From: Balneola sp. MJW-20
GTDB taxonomy: Bacteria; Bacteroidota; Rhodothermia; Balneolales; Balneolaceae
NCBI RefSeq assembly: GCF_040811775.1
Contig: NZ_JBFNXW010000001.1
Span: 1,302,001-1,366,000 of the forward strand
DNA length: 64,000 nt
Direction of reading: 5' to 3'
The notes beneath the pieces are model-generated. The model made no database searches and had not been told where the DNA came from. It was given only the letters and a program-made list of their open reading frames with translations. Shown here piece after piece: positions 1-9,095 of this stretch. How positions within the stretch are numbered: position 1 is the first letter of the stretch; every line of letters begins with the position of its first letter. The position numbers and the translations under genes were made by a program.

Positions 1-2061
1 AGGCTGACCTGCCCACAGGCCTCCCAGCTCTACTCCTACTTTACCAAATTCACGGGCAGCATATAAAGATATCCTCCTTGTTTTCGGCTGCGGAATCGCA
101 AAAGAACTACCGGTAAGTCCCTGCTGCTGAATGTCTTCATGAATAATACCGGTAAACTCCGTTTTCCCGATCGTTCTGCTGTACTTTAGTAAAACAGCAG
201 GGTTGGCTCCCCACCATAGCTGAGGACCAAAGGCCAGTTTTAATCCATCAAATGTTTTACGCCCTTCTACTTCAAATCCAAAAGGAGCTATTGCATTATA
301 AATATCAATAGTCGGTCCGTAATTTGCTTCCGGATATAACCCAAAGAAATCTCCTTCATAACCCCAATGATAATGTCCGGTCCGGTAAAATCCGGTGAGC
401 TCAAAGTACTCCTGGGTCCAGGTATAATCCGCACTGTAAATGGCAAGCCGGTTAACATCCTGTAGTATTACATTCTCATTCACCCCCTCCAGTTCAACCG
501 GGCGTCCCCTGTTCTCATAAAAAATCTCATTAATAGGATTCTGCGGAACATTACCTAGTACGTTCAATGTAACATCTGCCCGGATATTTGGAGCCGGATT
601 GGCTTCAAAGCCTACAAAGAATGACTGAAGGTGGTCAAAACCCTGTTGATTGGGATACTGAACCACACTTGGATCCGGATTTTCCGGGGTAGTGATCAGG
701 TCACCTCCCGTATTAAAGGTCTCAAAGTTTGCAGTGAATCGGCTCAATTTAATGATTTCATTATTCTCACTTCTCAGTGCGGCTTTATCCGATCGGGCCT
801 GCAACTTTGCTTGTTCAATATTGATATTTGAAAAATGAGCATCCAGATCGGCCCTGCTGTTACCCCTTGCAAAAGGATCGAACTGATGAGCTTGTTGTAA
901 GACATAATATGCTGCTCTCGGATATAATTCATAGAGCCCCATAAAGTTGGTTGGACCTTTAGCTGCAATACCGAACCACTCTTCGTTCATATTATTCTCA
1001 CCCTCAGCAAAATCAAACTGATACCCGCCATTAGACCAGGAAGCATTGATATCATGAACATCCAGGCGCTCGGTTTGTCCGTATTTCCACCAACCATCAC
1101 TAAACTGAAAGGTAAATCCACCTAATGAGTTGTTGGCTTCACCCATTCCAGCTGCATTAGCATAAATATCATGCCAGTTTCCTTTTTGGTAATATGCCTG
1201 AGCTGCCTGGTCTTCCTGCAGGCTTCGGGCATTGAATGCATCGGAACCAAATTCAGTTAAAAGCACAGGTTTACCATACTCATTTTTCACCCGGTCGTAC
1301 AGGTCCGTAAATGTCAGTCCGCGATATACGTTGGCTCCAAAAATGTCGATGTCAGGAACTTCTTCTGCAATGATATCCAGAAACAAGAGATCTCCGTTTG
1401 CCATAGCGATCGGATGATCGGTATCCACCGATTTCATAATTCGGGCCGCTTCATTAAAGAGTTTATACATAGCTCTTGCTCTTACGGTCGACCTGCGGTC
1501 TTCTATGGGAATATCTTCCGTTTCTGCCCCATCCCAGAAAAGTCCGTAGTTGTTCTCATTCCCCAGCAGGAACAAGAGCAGTCCCGGCGTATCTTTATAC
1601 TCCCTGACCAGTTCCTCAACTTCTCTCAATAGAAGCGCTTTCACTTTTGGGTCAGCGTAATCTGTATTTGGCATCCATGCCCCATCTATAGTAACTCCAT
1701 ATCTACCAAAAGCGTGATTGAGCATTGTATAGATACCGTAGTTCTCATATATATATGTGATCCATCGTTTTGGGATACCAGTATAAACACGAATAGCATT
1801 AACCCCCATATTTTTCAGCATAGCCATTTCATAATCCAGCGCTTTCTGAATCATATCCGGAGATTGGTTCCATAAGCTGTATGAGAAATTGGTCCCAATC
1901 GGAAAGTAATCCCAGTTCATACCGTTTATAATGGTTGGCTCTCCGTCGATCATCAATTGCCATCCGGCCTGTGATTCTTTTACGACAACCTTGTCGGCCT
2001 GAGCCATTACAGAGGTGCTTAAGCTTAATAAAGCTATTATTACGAAAGTGATTCTATTCAT
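1..2061 (-). CDS. Secreted clan-A (GH2-like) glycoside hydrolase with outer-membrane-barrel-like C-terminus, 3' partial
   Basis: The frame is open from an ATG at 2061 to the left edge (687 codons, no stop), so the C-terminus is missing. Residues 1-20 are a signal peptide ending SVMA. Residues about 35-370 read as a TIM-barrel glycosidase: NGMNWDYFP near 47, GNEN with probable acid/base Glu169, and LLTEFGSD with probable nucleophile Glu270. This spacing and context fit clan GH-A, most like the GH2 catalytic domain; the substrate cannot be told. After a short charged helix (about 440-470) the protein becomes alternating aromatic/polar strands and turns (SFFVGFEANP, LTGFYRTGHYHWGY, FGPQLWWGANP), which looks like a transmembrane beta-barrel rather than a carbohydrate-binding module. 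Enzyme family confidence is good; the barrel reading is inference. No operon partner is visible. Confidence 0.8.
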   Translation of the reverse strand, partial: MNRITFVIIALLSLSTSVMAQADKVVVKESQAGWQLMIDGEPTIINGMNWDYFPIGTNFSYSLWNQSPDMIQKALDYEMAMLKNMGVNAIRVYTGIPKRWITYIYENYGIYTMLNHAFGRYGVTIDGAWMPNTDYADPKVKALLLREVEELVREYKDTPGLLLFLLGNENNYGLFWDGAETEDIPIEDRRSTVRARAMYKLFNEAARIMKSVDTDHPIAMANGDLLFLDIIAEEVPDIDIFGANVYRGLTFTDLYDRVKNEYGKPVLLTEFGSDAFNARSLQEDQAAQAYYQKGNWHDIYANAAGMGEANNSLGGFTFQFSDGWWKYGQTERLDVHDINASWSNGGYQFDFAEGENNMNEEWFGIAAKGPTNFMGLYELYPRAAYYVLQQAHQFDPFARGNSRADLDAHFSNINIEQAKLQARSDKAALRSENNEIIKLSRFTANFETFNTGGDLITTPENPDPSVVQYPNQQGFDHLQSFFVGFEANPAPNIRADVTLNVLGNVPQNPINEIFYENRGRPVELEGVNENVILQDVNRLAIYSADYTWTQEYFELTGFYRTGHYHWGYEGDFFGLYPEANYGPTIDIYNAIAPFGFEVEGRKTFDGLKLAFGPQLWWGANPAVLLKYSRTIGKTEFTGIIHEDIQQQGLTGSSFAIPQPKTRRISLYAAREFGKVGVELGGLWAGQP

Positions 2062-2595
2062 GTCTTTAAGGCTAATCAGTTACAAGATGGAATTGAAGAA
2101 TGATAAAAAGAAGAAATCTATATCAAAGAGTAAATGAACAAGAAGAAATTTGAATGAAGATTTTAAAATACATACAGATCTGATATCATTTCTCTGATTT
2201 CTATTATTGAGCAGTACTACTGCCAGACAACGCATCTGATATTGGAGATTCTCTCTAAAATTTAGTTTATATCTGGTAAGGTATTGATAGCATACTATGT
2301 CATAACATTAAATACAGATTTTTACTCTGTCATTCAAAATATGCTAGCTTTAAGATTTAAATTTTCTAGTTGTTTGGGTGATAAAGGTTTGTAGCTACCT
2401 CAAAGGATGATAAGTACCCCTGTTGGTTAATTTCAGCATAAAAATGATGATTTAGATGAGCATGTATTCCAGCTACTATAAGTCGAATGTGCTATTAAAT
2501 AACAAAGCCACACTAATATCTAGATATTAATGTGGCTTAAAAATTATTCAGAATGAATTAAGACCTATTTCATTCTGATCGTATCAACTGAATGA
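2062..2595. other. AT-rich intergenic region
   Basis: About 530 bases without a credible gene. It holds the presumed promoter of the leftward glycosidase (right next to 2061) and, at its right end, the terminator of the E1 gene. No tRNA, repeat or riboswitch-like structure was recognised in the remainder. Confidence 0.6.
2498..2538 (-). terminator. Rho-independent terminator for the E1 gene
   Basis: Arms 2505-2520 and 2523-2538 (AAGCCACATTAATATC read on the minus strand) pair along 16 positions, with one G-U on the minus-strand RNA. The T-rich run TTTGTTATTT follows on that strand. It lies 58 bases beyond the stop of the minus-strand dehydrogenase gene. Confidence 0.75.
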
Positions 2596-5016
2596 TCAAT
2601 AAAGTGCCGGATACTGCTCCGGAGCCGATTCATGCATGATAGCATAAACTGCCTCAAAGATATCATCCGCACTCGGTTTTGAAAAATAATCTCCATCAGA
2701 TGCATACGCGGGCCGGTGTTCTTTAGCAGTCAGACATGTTGGCTTGGAATCGAGTTCGAAATAACCCTCCTGCTGCTGCAGGATCTGGTTTAAGATATAA
2801 GCAGAGGCACCACCCGGCACATCTTCATCAACCACCAGTAAACGATTTGTTTTCCGCAGCGATTCACCAATCAGGCCGGTACGATCAAAAGGCATCAGTG
2901 TCCGGGCATCGATCAGTTCAACACTGATCCCATGCTCTTCAAATTCCGGAATGAGTGATTCAATGATATTGAATGTGGAGCCGTAACTAACCACCGTAAT
3001 ATCGGACCCTTCATTAACGATCTCAGGTATCCCCAGTGGTGTGGTAAAATCGCCCAGGTTACTCGGCATGTTTTCTTTCAGTCGGTACCCGTTCAGGGGC
3101 TCAACTACAATTGCCGGGTCGTCTCCCTGAATAAGGGTGTTATAGAATCCGGCAGCCTGAGTCAGGTTTCTGGGCACGCATAAATGTACTCCGCGGGCTC
3201 CGCTGATGATCATACCCATAGGTGATCCTGAATGCCAGATTCCCTCCAGACGGTGCCCCCTTGTTCTAACGATAACAGGTGCGGCCTGACCTCCTTTGGT
3301 TCGGTAGCGCATGGTGGCAAGATCATCACTAATCCCCTGAAAACAATATAACAGGTAATCCAGATACTGAATCTCAGCAATAGGCCTTAATCCTCTCATA
3401 GCCATTCCAATTCCCTGCCCCAGGATGGTTGCTTCCCTGATTCCGGTATCGGATACCCTGAGTTCGCCAAATTTATCCTGAAGACCTTCCAGTCCTTTGT
3501 TCACGTCTCCCAGTTTACCGGAATCCTCACCAAAGACGAGCGTGTTCGGGTGACGATCGAACAGGATCTCAAAATTGTCTCTCAGTACTAATCTGCCATC
3601 TACCCGCTTAGGCTTCTCATCATATTCGGGCCTGATTTCTTCTACATTAAGCGGAGATTTAGGTGTTTCACTGTACAAATGTGAATTATAGCGTTCGGCA
3701 TTTAGCTTCTCGCTTTCCCCTATCCAGCTGATCAGAGCCTTTCGTGCATCGGTATCTTTTCCGGCAGTCATGCGCACAGCTGACCGGGCAGCTGACACAA
3801 TATCCTTGCGGATCGCATTCGGGATCATTTTAAATTTATCGGTGATCTTCCCGACCTTGTCCATTCCGGTTTCATCGGCCAGCTTTTTAATCAGATCCGT
3901 TACTTCCTTCTTTTCTTTCTTAAGAGGCTCCATGAAGGCTTTCCAGGCAGCCGATTTGGCTTCATTCACTTCATCCTGTGCTTCACTCTCCAGCGCTTCC
4001 AGTTTCTTCTTCGTTGCGATCTTATTATCAATGATCCACTGCTTTAGTTTTTCAAGGCAGCAATACTCTTCTTCCCACTTAAGTCTTTCCTCACTTTTAT
4101 ATCTTTCATGTGAGCCAGAGGTTGAGTGTCCTTGTGGCTGTGTTACTTCCTGCACATGAACCAGTACCGGCACATGTTCTTCGCGAGCGATCTTGACTGC
4201 TTTTTCATAGGTATTCAGTAGCGCCTCATAATCCCAGGCTTTTACGGTGAGTATCTCATAACCGTCATCTTCTTTATTCCGCTGAAAACCACTCAGGATC
4301 TTGGATATACTCTCTTTGGTGGTCTGATATTTTTTAGCAACGGATATTCCAAAACCGTCATCCCAGACCGACATGACCATAGGCACCTGTAGTACACCGG
4401 CAGCATTGATGGTTTCCCAGAAAACGCCTTCAGATGTGGATGCGTCTCCGATCGTGCCAAATGCTACTTCCTGCCCTTTATTTGAAAACTTCTTCCACTC
4501 TCCCTTATGCAGCTCTTTATTATGTTTATACACTTTTGATGCCTGCGCAAGTCCCAGTAACCGGGCCATTTGACCGGCGGTTGGGGAAATATCGGAAGCA
4601 GTATTTTTCGACTTGGTTTGATCGATCCAGTTTCCTTCTTCGTCCAGCAATCGGGTAGCAAAATGGGAATTCATTTGTCTACCCGCAGAAAATGGATCTG
4701 CTTCAACATCCGGATGAGCATATAACTGGGCAAAGAACTGCTGCGGCTCAAGTCCACCGATCGCCAGCATAAAGGTCTGATCCCTGTAATAGCCTGATCG
4801 GAAATCTCCATCCTGAAAATATTTGGCCATAGCGATCTGCGGTATTTCTTTACCGTCACCGAATATTCCGAATTTCGCTTTTCCTGAAAGCACCTCTTTG
4901 CGCCCTACCAGCGACATATGCCTGCTTAACCAGCCTAACTTATAGTCAGCCAGAATTTCTTTTTTCCTGGCAGCAGAGAAAGATTTCTTCTTACTTTTCT
5001 GTTTCACTTGAGCCAT
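2596..5016 (-). CDS. 2-oxoacid dehydrogenase E1 component, fused alpha and beta subunits
   Basis: This 806-residue protein joins both halves of a heterotetrameric-type E1, the thiamine-diphosphate decarboxylase that feeds the E2 lipoyl domain of a pyruvate or branched-chain 2-oxoacid complex. The alpha half (about 30-330) has the ThDP motif opening at GDAS (190-193), and its usual closing Asn pair is replaced by WDDGFGIS (218-225). A lysine/glutamate-rich helical linker (about 330-450) leads to the transketolase-like beta half, with FGEDSG, GIREATILGQG and DEDVPGGASAYI. Start is ATG 5016. No E2 or E3 gene is in the window. The fused layout is, to my knowledge, common in Bacteroidota. Substrate choice between pyruvate and branched-chain acids is not resolved; branched-chain is slightly favoured by resemblance. 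Confidence 0.88.
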   Translation of the reverse strand: MAQVKQKSKKKSFSAARKKEILADYKLGWLSRHMSLVGRKEVLSGKAKFGIFGDGKEIPQIAMAKYFQDGDFRSGYYRDQTFMLAIGGLEPQQFFAQLYAHPDVEADPFSAGRQMNSHFATRLLDEEGNWIDQTKSKNTASDISPTAGQMARLLGLAQASKVYKHNKELHKGEWKKFSNKGQEVAFGTIGDASTSEGVFWETINAAGVLQVPMVMSVWDDGFGISVAKKYQTTKESISKILSGFQRNKEDDGYEILTVKAWDYEALLNTYEKAVKIAREEHVPVLVHVQEVTQPQGHSTSGSHERYKSEERLKWEEEYCCLEKLKQWIIDNKIATKKKLEALESEAQDEVNEAKSAAWKAFMEPLKKEKKEVTDLIKKLADETGMDKVGKITDKFKMIPNAIRKDIVSAARSAVRMTAGKDTDARKALISWIGESEKLNAERYNSHLYSETPKSPLNVEEIRPEYDEKPKRVDGRLVLRDNFEILFDRHPNTLVFGEDSGKLGDVNKGLEGLQDKFGELRVSDTGIREATILGQGIGMAMRGLRPIAEIQYLDYLLYCFQGISDDLATMRYRTKGGQAAPVIVRTRGHRLEGIWHSGSPMGMIISGARGVHLCVPRNLTQAAGFYNTLIQGDDPAIVVEPLNGYRLKENMPSNLGDFTTPLGIPEIVNEGSDITVVSYGSTFNIIESLIPEFEEHGISVELIDARTLMPFDRTGLIGESLRKTNRLLVVDEDVPGGASAYILNQILQQQEGYFELDSKPTCLTAKEHRPAYASDGDYFSKPSADDIFEAVYAIMHESAPEQYPALY

Positions 5017-5138
5017 TACTACTTGATTTAATGCTAAAATTGTTGCCCGAAGGCTTTATGAACCGGGCCGGTATATTCCCGCATCCCCGAACGTGACAGG
5101 CCTGTCATTCCATTCCGGAAGTCAGCCTCAAAATAATG

Positions 5139-6530
5139 TTAATCTGTAAAACCACCTTTGGTCATTTTGATCGGATCGAGTGCATTGTTCAGCTCTTCAT
5201 CTGAAAGATCTGTCATCTCCTTCGCTACATCAAATAAAGGCCGTCCTTCTGCAAAAGCTTTTTTTGCGATCTTGGCAGCAAGATCATAACCGATGATCGG
5301 ATTGAGGGCCGTAACCAGGATTGGATTTCTACCAACCATATCTGCGATCCTTTCGCGGTTAACTTGCAGCTTAGAAACAGATCTGTCTGCCAGATTCCTG
5401 GCTGCATTTCCGAGAATATCAATAGACTGCAAAAGGTTATGAGCTACAACCGGAAGCATAACATTCAATTCAAAATTACCGGCCTGGCCCCCGATCGTAA
5501 CGGCTGAATCATTCCCTATCACCTGGGCACATACCATAGTGAGTGACTCTTCGATCACCGGATTTACTTTTCCGGGCATAATCGAGGAACCTGGCTGAAG
5601 TGCTGCAAGCTGAACTTCTCCGATACCACTATTCGGGCCTGAATTCATCCATCTAAGGTCATTACCGATCTTCATCAGCGATACCGCTATCGTTTTAAGC
5701 TGACCGCTCAGTTCGACCGGTGCATCTACAGTTGCCTGTGCTTCAAAATGATTCTCTGCCTCTTTAAAATTCTCTCCGGTTAGTTCAGACATCGTTGAAG
5801 CAAACTTATTACCGAAGTTTGCATGGGTATTGATACCTGTGCCTACAGCCGTACCGCCCTGCGGTAGTTCAGACATTCTTTCCAGTGCAGATTCCAACCT
5901 TTTGATCCCGAGTTCTATCTGGCGGGCATAACCACTGAATTCCTGCTCTATAGTTACCGGCATCGCATCCATCAGATGTGTACGGCCGGTCTTTACGACA
6001 TCAGAGAACTCTTTTCCCTTGCTGATGAAGGCATTTTGAAGGTGCTTTAGTGAAGGTATGAGCTCATTGTTTACAGCTCTGACTGCTGCCACCCTGATCG
6101 TGGTAGGGATCACATCATTTGAGCTCTGACCAAAATTAATATGATCATTCGGATGAATCTTAGTATCTGAGAGTTCAGATAACTGATTGGCCCGGTGAGC
6201 GATCACTTCATTGGCATTCATATTAGTGGAAGTACCGGATCCCGTCTGAAAGATGTCGATCACAAATTCTTTATCGTGTTTTCCGTCGATAACTTCCTGT
6301 GCTGCTGCCTGTATAGCTTCTGAGATGTTCTCATCAAGCAGACCCAGCTTTGCATTCGCAATGGCCGCCGACTTTTTCACATACCCAAGTGCTTCAATGA
6401 ATGACCGGCTGAACCGGATCCCGCTTATCGGGAAATTATCATGTGCTCTTTGTGTCTGTGCTCCGTACAGGGCATTCTGAGGAACTTTAACCTCTCCCAT
6501 GGAGTCTTTCTCAATACGATAGTCGCTCAT
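5139..6530 (-). CDS. fumC: Fumarate hydratase, class II
   Basis: This 463-residue enzyme is the iron-independent homotetrameric fumarase that interconverts fumarate and malate in the TCA cycle. The superfamily signature GSSIMPGKVNP lies at 314-324, the catalytic TGRTHLMDAMP segment at 181-191, and the substrate-binding GSGTSTNMN at 97-105. Length is normal for FumC. The C-terminus is intact, ending in TKGGFTD. It sits upstream of the E1 gene on the same strand with a 122-base gap containing a 14-base palindrome at 5094-5107 (tgacaggcctgtca) that has no T-tract. Aspartase and adenylosuccinate lyase share the fold, but the sequence is FumC-like throughout. Confidence 0.97.
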   Translation of the reverse strand: MSDYRIEKDSMGEVKVPQNALYGAQTQRAHDNFPISGIRFSRSFIEALGYVKKSAAIANAKLGLLDENISEAIQAAAQEVIDGKHDKEFVIDIFQTGSGTSTNMNANEVIAHRANQLSELSDTKIHPNDHINFGQSSNDVIPTTIRVAAVRAVNNELIPSLKHLQNAFISKGKEFSDVVKTGRTHLMDAMPVTIEQEFSGYARQIELGIKRLESALERMSELPQGGTAVGTGINTHANFGNKFASTMSELTGENFKEAENHFEAQATVDAPVELSGQLKTIAVSLMKIGNDLRWMNSGPNSGIGEVQLAALQPGSSIMPGKVNPVIEESLTMVCAQVIGNDSAVTIGGQAGNFELNVMLPVVAHNLLQSIDILGNAARNLADRSVSKLQVNRERIADMVGRNPILVTALNPIIGYDLAAKIAKKAFAEGRPLFDVAKEMTDLSDEELNNALDPIKMTKGGFTD

Positions 6531-6612
6531 TATTCGGATAAAGGATTGGATTTAAATTAGGTTCCGAATATAAGGAAAAAAGTGGGGAATTTCGGCAGAA
6601 AAGCGCTTCCGA

Positions 6613-7734
6613 TTATAATGTCTTGGAGTAGATCCTGTAAGTTTTGTCCAGAGTTCCGCCGATACGCTCAGCTACTCTTATCATCTGAGTATTGGTCTCC
6701 AGTATCCAGCTGAGTTCCGAACCGACGACCCCGTGTTCAAGACCGTTCTGAATAGCCATCTGATGCAATACCGCATCAATACCTCTCCCCTGATATTCCG
6801 GCAGTACTCCCATTAGTGCGGTCCGCAGCATATCTATCTTTCTCTTGCCCAGCAGAATTTTAAAGATACCAAAAGGGAACAGCTTGCCATCCATATCTTT
6901 CAAGATCTGATTTATATCAGGTATAGCTACCGAAAAGGCTACCGGCTTTCCATCGATCTCGGCAATATGAGCATACTTTTGATCCACGATCATCTTCAGA
7001 TCTTTTCCGGCTGCCTGAAATTCTGCTTCGCTAAGCGGTATAAATCCCCAGTTATCTGCCCATGCTTTATTGAAGATCTCACGGATGATCTCGATCTCCC
7101 GGTCCATTTTTTTCAGCTGCACTTCCCGGATATGCAGGCCCGGATTTCTTTTCTTAACGATCTCCATAGCACGACCCATCCGATTATTATCCACTGAATC
7201 CTGATCAACCATGTACGCATAAAGGTCCATACTCTTCTCGAATCCGGCATTCGTGATCAGCTCGTCGTAGTATTTCTTGTTATAAGGCATCATTACGAAC
7301 GGATACTTGAAATACCCGTCCACAAGAATTCCGATCACATCCATCATACTAGGGCTGGCCGGTCCCATTACGTCCTTCATTCCCTTATCACGTAACCAGT
7401 CGGTTGCCACCCTGAAGAGCAGATTTGCCGTGTGCTGGTCATTTATGCATTCAAAGAAACCAAAATGCCCGGTCTGTGAATTATGATGATCGTTGTACCG
7501 GTGATCAATAATAGCGGCTATTCTCCCAACCGTTTCCCCGTCCTTCTCTGCCAGAAATAGTACGATCTCAGCATTCTCATAAAATGGATTTTTGCTGGTA
7601 TCGATCAGTTTATGCTGATCCATACGAAGTGGCGGCACGAAGTATTTATCCTTCTCATAATGACGGTAGAGAAAATCAACGAACTCCTTTTTTTCACTGG
7701 AAGAGGTCGCGATCGTTACTCCGGTGCCACTCAT
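6613..7734 (-). CDS. GNAT-superfamily acyltransferase, candidate bacterial ceramide synthase
   Basis: A 373-residue protein. The N-terminal half carries FYENAEIVLFLAEKDG followed by GRIAAIIDHRYN and GFFEC (about 50-100). The C-terminal half has a GNAT acyl-CoA motif with QGRGID near 310-320, preceded by VLPEY. It is much longer than simple acetyltransferases, consistent with a two-lobed N-acyltransferase. Its ATG lies 12 bases after the stop of the serine palmitoyltransferase gene, so the two are very likely cotranscribed. Known: in Caulobacter a GNAT-type protein is the bacterial ceramide synthase that N-acylates the sphingoid base. Inference: this gene does that job here. The acyl donor and exact activity are unproven; a general N-acetyltransferase remains possible. 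Confidence 0.7.
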   Translation of the reverse strand: MSGTGVTIATSSSEKKEFVDFLYRHYEKDKYFVPPLRMDQHKLIDTSKNPFYENAEIVLFLAEKDGETVGRIAAIIDHRYNDHHNSQTGHFGFFECINDQHTANLLFRVATDWLRDKGMKDVMGPASPSMMDVIGILVDGYFKYPFVMMPYNKKYYDELITNAGFEKSMDLYAYMVDQDSVDNNRMGRAMEIVKKRNPGLHIREVQLKKMDREIEIIREIFNKAWADNWGFIPLSEAEFQAAGKDLKMIVDQKYAHIAEIDGKPVAFSVAIPDINQILKDMDGKLFPFGIFKILLGKRKIDMLRTALMGVLPEYQGRGIDAVLHQMAIQNGLEHGVVGSELSWILETNTQMIRVAERIGGTLDKTYRIYSKTL

Positions 7735-7746
7735 ATATCTTTCCTC

Positions 7747-8985
7747 TTAGTCCTGCAGTGAGTGACCGTTTCTGTCAATGATACCGTGCTTCAGGCCTAC
7801 TTTGCGGAAGGCGTCAAGGATCCTGTTCAGATGATCATCGGTATGACTTGCCATATAGCTGGTTCTCAGCAGTGATTGTCCCTGAGGAACCGCCGGAGGT
7901 ACAACGGCATTAGCGTAAACTCCTTCATCAAACAGATCTTTCCAGAACTTAAAGCAGTCCATCATATCTCCGATCACAACCGGAATAATAGGACTCTCTG
8001 AGGTCCAGACGTTGAATCCAAGGTTTCTTAATTCAGTTCTCATGTAAACAGCGATCTCTTCAAGCCTTTCAAGTCTCCAGGTCTCTTCCTGAAGGATCTC
8101 AAGGGCTTTAAGTACCGTTGCAACATTGGCAGGCGGCATGGATGCACTAAAGATATGGGCCGGAGAAGTGTGTCTTATATATTCGATTACTTTATCATCA
8201 CCTACCAGAAATCCACCGAGAGAAGCAAATGATTTGGAAAATGTACCACTGATCAGATCCACTTCATCAGTCAGTCCGAAAACGGAAGCAGAGCCCCGGC
8301 CTCCGTCGCCGATCACACCTACCGCGTGGGCGTCATCCAGATACAGACGGGCATTAAATTCTTTAGCCAGCTTAACCAGTTCTGGTACCTTTGCGATGGT
8401 TCCTGACATGGAAAACACACCGTCAGAAACAATGATCTTACCGGCATCTTCATCCGCACGTTCTAGCTGCTTTCTCAGCTGCTCCATATCATTATGATGA
8501 TACCTCATGGTGCGGGCATTGGAACACAGTGTTCCAACCACAATACAAGCGTGATTATCCTTATCAGAGAAGATAATATCGTTTCTTCCGGCAATGGTTT
8601 GAATAGAGCCTTCGTTGGTCTGATAACCGGTACTAAAAAGCACACAGTTCTCTTTACCCATGAAGGCAGCAAGCTTTTCCTCCAGTTCCAGATGGATATC
8701 CAGGGTACCATTCAGATAACGGGACCCGGTACAACCGGTACCGTATTTAGTCAAAGCAGCCTGTGCGGCTTCAATGGTACGCTGATCATTTGTGAGTCCC
8801 AGGTAGTTATTGGACCCTGCCATGATAACTTCTTTACCCTCGATCTCAACAATCGTACCGTCCGTAGCCTCTAATGGTTTAAAGTATGGGTATAACCCCA
8901 GCTCCTTTACCTCATCGGCTTTGGTAAAATTAAATGCCTTCTCAAAAATGTCGTTACTAGTGGCGCTTGACTTATTATTGGCCAT
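7747..8985 (-). CDS. spt: Serine palmitoyltransferase (alpha-oxoamine synthase)
   Basis: PLP enzyme condensing serine with a long acyl-CoA or acyl-ACP to a 3-keto sphingoid base, the first committed step of sphingolipid synthesis. The 412 residues show the substrate-stacking DNHAC (His144), DDAHAVG (217-223) and the Schiff-base lysine in GTFSKSFAS (Lys251). FSKSFAS is typical of SPT, while KBL and BioF have a different tetrapeptide. I start at ATG 8985 because GAGG lies 9 bases upstream; the frame extends to a TTG at 9000 that lacks support. It follows two glycosyltransferase genes on the same strand (110-base gap) and precedes the GNAT gene. A 2-amino-3-ketobutyrate ligase or AONS is the alternative, less likely from the motif and neighbours. 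Confidence 0.88.
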   Translation of the reverse strand: MANNKSSATSNDIFEKAFNFTKADEVKELGLYPYFKPLEATDGTIVEIEGKEVIMAGSNNYLGLTNDQRTIEAAQAALTKYGTGCTGSRYLNGTLDIHLELEEKLAAFMGKENCVLFSTGYQTNEGSIQTIAGRNDIIFSDKDNHACIVVGTLCSNARTMRYHHNDMEQLRKQLERADEDAGKIIVSDGVFSMSGTIAKVPELVKLAKEFNARLYLDDAHAVGVIGDGGRGSASVFGLTDEVDLISGTFSKSFASLGGFLVGDDKVIEYIRHTSPAHIFSASMPPANVATVLKALEILQEETWRLERLEEIAVYMRTELRNLGFNVWTSESPIIPVVIGDMMDCFKFWKDLFDEGVYANAVVPPAVPQGQSLLRTSYMASHTDDHLNRILDAFRKVGLKHGIIDRNGHSLQD

Positions 8986-9095
8986 TCGATCTATCCTCAA
9001 AAATGATTCGGAAATAACAGCGAAATATACCTACTAAAAGGAATCAATCAAACTCTGATGGCTGATCCGCTCAAAGCTGAAAAAATTGCTGTCTT

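Noticed and set aside
3770..4159. 129-codon rightward frame opposite the E1 linker
   Set aside because: Mirrors the lysine/glutamate-rich linker as Ser/Phe/Leu-rich text, typical of an antisense artefact.
5094..5107. 14-base palindrome (tgacaggcctgtca) between fumC and the E1 gene
   Set aside because: There is no loop and no T-tract, so it is not a terminator. One copy alone is weak evidence for an operator.
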